Assembly (NCBI RefSeq): GCF_018691265.1
Contig: NW_024881279.1
Location: forward strand, 2,695,243 to 2,759,242
Origin: Tyto alba
Lineage: Eukaryota > Chordata > Aves > Strigiformes > Tytonidae
DNA length: 64,000 nucleotides
Direction: 5' to 3'
Position 1 is the first letter of the stretch, and each line of letters starts with the position of its first letter. The notes under the pieces are model-generated. The model saw nothing but the letters and a program-made list of their open reading frames with translations, was not told the origin of the DNA and searched no databases. Shown piece after piece: positions 59,701 to 64,000 of the stretch. The position numbers and the translations under genes are program-made.

Positions 59701-62593
59701 TCTGTTATCTGCAGCATGATTTAGTCTGTGTAACAAATCATGAAGACAGTGACTGCATAGTCATAACTTCTGTGACAGTCATTCAAGCACAAAGACGAGG
59801 GTAAGGAATTGCTGGGTCAGGGAACTAGGATGTCTAGAGACATTTAGCAAGATGCAGAAAGAACACACATAAAGGGACTTCACTACTTAGATGTATGCAT
59901 TTGTATATATAATAACCTTCCAGGCAAAAATAGGGTTAATTGAGCTGAAGATCACCATTTCCTTGCTCATGGTCCAGGTTACAGCTCAACCCAAGAGAAG
60001 GATTGGCTTCCAGCTTTAGCTAGGTCCTTCATCCCTGTCTTCTTCACTGTGCTGCTCACGAGCTTCACTAGCTCCTTTCCTATCCATGCCTCACCTGCGT
60101 AGGGATTCTGTAGAGCAAAATGGTGGTTATTTAGCAAGCTGAGAAGACAAAAAAAAAAAAAAGGGGGGGAAGAAAATCCGCTCTCTCTGCAGCTGCCAGA
60201 GAAGTAGCAAAGGAAACATTACCACAAGCCCTGCAGGGAAATTCTTACCAACACAAAGTGACAAGTGGTACATAAGTAAGAAGAGTTTCAAGCTTGGGAT
60301 TTTTTGGGTGAACCCCTTAAGAGGGGACACGTAGCATGCTACAGGGGAAATCCTCCATGAGAGCTAGTGCGATGGTGCTGGTCCCCTGGTCACCCCCACA
60401 GATCCGGAGGGCTGAGAGCATCCCAGGTCTCTCCAACTTTTCTTGCATCTCAGCAAGCTCCGATAACATCTTGTGAGTGTAAGAAAGGCTCAGAGCAGCA
60501 GGTTTCTGACGCAGCCATAGCCCCTGAAAGCACACTGTGTTCAGTAGTGTGTGCGGAAAGCCATGCCGGGGAGCTCCCCAGACATCCCCAGCACAGGCCC
60601 AGCAGCGGTGCTGGGGAGCACGCCCGCAAGCACCAGAGCAGGATGCCGAAGCCTCAGGGCTGGAGCCTCACGTGCAAAGAGCTGAAGTTAAGGATTAAAC
60701 TGACAGCCGCACTGAAACTCCTACGGGACAGCGTCACGGTGATGAAAAGGTTTCTGAAAGAAAGAAAAGCATTAGTCATGAATGTTCCTCAATTCCTAGG
60801 AAGCTTTTCCTAGAGGAAAATAAAAGGACTGACAGGTGCATTTGGGGCAGAGACAAGGCATCAACCAGGCTGCCCAAGTTACAGCTGAACACACAAAGGC
60901 AAAGTCAGAAACAAATTCTCAATTAAATGGAAAAGTGAAATTAGTCATGCCCCTGGGAACCACTGTAGCACAGGAAGCTGAAATGGAAAAGTAATAAGTG
61001 AACCAAGGGCTATGAAATGTTCAAAGATGTTCATGGAAGAAGTACTTAAATAACAGAGTTAGTTAATTATAGATATGACAAAGTTTCATTGTCAGGAAAG
61101 GCCAAACAGTCCATCTATTCTTACTCTTGTTTTGGGGGGGGAAATAAGAAATCTCATCGAAGGCCCAGCCAAGCAGCTGCCACTCATTTCCTCTGCAAAC
61201 ACAAAATATTAGCCTCTATCCATGTTCTACATGAGATCTTTGGTGCCTTAATCCTCCGTGGAAAAACGCTTCCCCAGGTTGTTCCACAGGGGCTTGTGGT
61301 GGGGAGAGGAGCGCAGGACCCTGGTGAGCTGGGGATGTAGGAGCAGGTCATCCTCTCCCAGGAAGACTTACCGACCTACACCTTGGAGTAGGCAGCACCC
61401 AGAGACATAACCGACCTTTTTTATCCCTAGCTTTTACCAAAGGCTGGAAATCAATTGCTCTCCAGCAGACACATGACACAGATCCCCTTTGAAAACCATC
61501 ATGCAGATTCATGCCAACATTCCTGAGCTCTTCTTCGCCAGTGACACCCTTAAAACCTGTCAGGCTAAGGGAGAAAATCAGTCTTGCGCAGCCCAGGCAT
61601 CAGATTCAGCCCGAGCCACAGCCTGGAGAAGCCGGTTGTGCCAGACGAGCCTCAGGCTGCGAAGCTGGTCAAGAAAATGAATGTCACATGAAACCCATAA
61701 AGCAATTCCCAGCTTCTACTGGTTGTGCAAAGCTTTAAAAACCCTCCTGGTTTGGAGGAGACCTACTGGCCTGTGTTTCTTGGCAGGCTCTCCTTGCAGG
61801 AGCCTAGTCCAGTTTCTTGAGGCTGGACACAGGAGAATTGCTGGGGCTCTGGGGACACTGAGGTACAGCAGAGCCTCCAACAGCACCTTGCTGACCATGG
61901 GAGCCAGAGCATCAGAAATATAATGTGCACCCTGAGCTCTGCAAGACAGGCTGTGAACCACTAGCTGAGAGGCAGCTCAGAATTAAGATTGTTGAATTTA
62001 AAGTGACTCTTCTAAGCCTAAACTTTTGAGGCCATGAAGATTTGGCCTCTCTGTTGCTGAGAGGGGCAGGGGAACAGCCTAGGACAAGCAGGGTGCGATT
62101 TTCAAAAGCAGCCAACACCCACAGCTCCCTTTTGGGTTGCAAGGGCTCAGCCCCACACAGCACCGTGGAGCCTTTCCCCCCTCAACAGCACCAAGCTTTC
62201 ACCAGGGTACATACCAACAGACAAGCACTTGCAACCACATCCCCTGCACCGAGCCCGAGGCAGGAAGACTTTTGGCCACCACCAGCACTGAGCACCTACA
62301 TGCCCCCTGCCAGTACACACCACTACCTGCCTTTGGCTGCACAGAAGCTGGAGGCAACTCCCAGTGCTGCAAAAGCAAAGATCCCAACACATACTACTGC
62401 ACCCAGCCTGGGTGCCCAGCACCAACACCCCAGCCAGGGGCATGGCAAAGCTCCCCCAGGGCTGCACCCACCCAGGGCAGGGGTATTTAAGCCCTGCTCT
62501 GCCCTGTAGCCCATCAGCACTGACACCCTGCAGCTGGTCCCTCTCCCCGGGGAGGGTGAGCCCTTCACGGAAAGCACCTGGAAGCCCAGAGCC

Positions 62594-62835
62594 ATAAAAT
62601 CACAGAAGGGACCTTAAAGCCTACCTAGTGCCACAGGCAGGGCCCCCTTCCCCTAGCCCAGGGTGCTCCCAGCCCTGTCCAACCTGGCCTTGAACCCTTC
62701 CAGGGAGGGGGCAGCCACAGCTTCTCTGGGCAACCAGCTCCAGCGTCGCACCACCCACATCATTAAAAAAAAAATCTCTTCCTGTGTCCCATCTAAGCCG
62801 AGCCCTTCCCTTGCCCAGCACCAGCCCAAGGGCCA
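62594..62835 (-). mobile_element. Old CR1 3'-end fragment in the 5' flank
   Basis: On the plus strand it begins ATAAAATCACAGAAGGGACC and continues with CCAACCTGGCCTTGAACCCT and CACAGCTTCTCTGGGCAACC, a standard reverse-complemented CR1 3' region. No coding capacity remains. Confidence 0.85.
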
Positions 62836-64000
62836 GAAGAGCCTCCACCCGTCCTGCCGCTCAGTTTTCGCCCCTTCGGCGTCCGAGCCTGCGCGCTGCT
62901 CCCGGCGTTGCGGGTTCGAGAAGGGATCCAGCTGCGAAGGAGCGCGCTGCAGCTAGCTCAACCCCTCTCCCCATCCAACAGACGCTGTGGGCTCGCTTTC
63001 CTCGCGTGTCAAAGTAGAGTGGCAGGCCGTAATAAAACTGCAAACACGCAGTGGGTCACCAGGCCCTAACGATCCCTCTGCCGAGCTGCCAGGGCACACG
63101 AGGCGGAGGGGAACTACTTCTTGCAGGCGCCTTCTGGGGTGGTTTGAAGTCATACAAAACCTCCGACCACTTAAGTGGGGTTATATTATCATAAGACAAT
63201 TCCAAGGAGAGGAATGTTTTCCCCCAAATTTGTATAACCACTGGAAAAAAGTCACAAACCACTGTGAAATTGAGCTGAAGCTGTGTTTCCAGGAATTAGA
63301 ACCAGAAGTTCCCAAACCAAACTCCAGTTTCCTTTTTGGAGGGTTTCCAGAGATGTCTGCTGTGCATTAGCCCTCGTACGACCCGTAAGATGGATGTAAG
63401 CGCTGGCTCTCCCTATGTAAATATTAATTTCCTCCTGGTTTTGCTCAGTGGTCCCAGCCCTCGGCGTTCCCTCTTTTTCTGTCTGCTCCTGGAAGCTGGA
63501 TGGAGATTTTCCTCTCCGCCAGCACTCAGTGACCACCCATTACACACTCTCTTTTTGCCCTGGTGCCAGCTTTATATCAACTCCCCGTTGTTGGCTTCAG
63601 TGGAAATAATTTTAATTTTCATAATCACAGCAAGGCCACTGCCTTTCCTGGATAAAAATACCTTCAAAAGTAGCTAACGGTATCTCCAATATCCTGTGGA
63701 AATCCCCACTAACTGTCTCTATTTTGCTCGGAAACCCAGACAAAGGGTTTGCCTGGAGGCAGGAGGTGACAGCTCTGCCGAAGGCTGCAGACCCCCCAGC
63801 ATCGCCGCACCCCACACCCGCGCCACCTTTGCCTGCCGTTAGCTCTGCACTTCGTTTGGACCCTTCTCTGCGGTCTCAGGAGTTGACGTTTCCTTTTCCT
63901 TCTCTCAGCAGAAGACGCGGAAGGGCAGCTGGGCAGGAGGGTGCCTCTCCTCCTCGCCAGCCGCAGAGGTGCTGGGTGTGATGGGGGACCCCGAGGTCTC

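Larger units (their letters stand above)
54051..64000. other. 5' flank of ARHGAP26, no confirmed gene
   Basis: Ten kilobases upstream of the promoter. FGF1 is the neighbour expected on this side from vertebrate synteny, but nothing resembling its exons is present. Contents are the TAATTA cluster, a T24 run, an old CR1 piece, and exon-like but unproven ORFs at 58.1-58.8 and 60.3-60.5 kb on the minus strand. The rest shows nothing I can support. Confidence 0.75.

Noticed and set aside
60317..60535. Minus-strand ORF with MLSELAEMQEKLERPGMLSA
   Set aside because: Protein-like composition, but no convincing donor, a stop soon after, and no family recognised.
62905..62925. GCGGGTTCGAGAAGG as a tRNA T-arm
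   Set aside because: No A box, anticodon arm or acceptor stem in the surrounding 80 bp.

Overview
The window is vertebrate and almost certainly avian. It holds one recognisable protein-coding gene, ARHGAP26 (GRAF1, the BAR-PH-RhoGAP-SH3 regulator of RhoA/CDC42), on the minus strand. It also holds CR1 LINE sequence of the kind that dominates bird repeats, and the introns are short and GC-rich, as in birds. Assignment to class Aves is firm; I cannot name the species.

Layout (the gene reads right to left). 54.05-64.0 kb is 5' flank with no confirmed gene. It contains an AT-rich block with three TAATTA cores, an old CR1 3' fragment and two unproven exon-like ORFs. About 53.24-54.05 kb is a CpG island with the promoter and exon 1. 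Intron 1 (21.5 kb) fills 31955-53435. Exons 2-9 are packed into 24.0-32.0 kb with introns of 0.4-2.8 kb. Intron 9 (5.5 kb) carries a decayed 3-kb CR1. Exons 10 and 11 lie at 18.5 and 9.7 kb. The first 9.65 kb belongs to intron 11, and I found no further exon there.

The eleven coding exons total 1107 nt, exactly 369 codons. All phases match across the junctions and every intron is GT-AG. They encode the whole BAR domain and the whole PH domain, ending just before the RhoGAP domain. RhoGAP and SH3 exons must lie beyond position 1. The reading frame is intact and close to mammalian GRAF1 as I remember it, so this looks like a functional orthologue.

The non-coding points most worth following are: an A-rich/U-rich inverted repeat directly before the start codon that could be a 5'-UTR hairpin or the tract of a hidden splice acceptor; a CpG-rich block in intron 11 with a perfect CTCF core; a palindromic CRE beside a TATAAATA box just upstream of exon 10; a homeodomain-site cluster 1.8 kb upstream of the start codon; and a 153-nt phase 0/0 exon-like ORF in the 5' flank. 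I saw no prokaryotic, viral or CRISPR content and no tRNA or rRNA.
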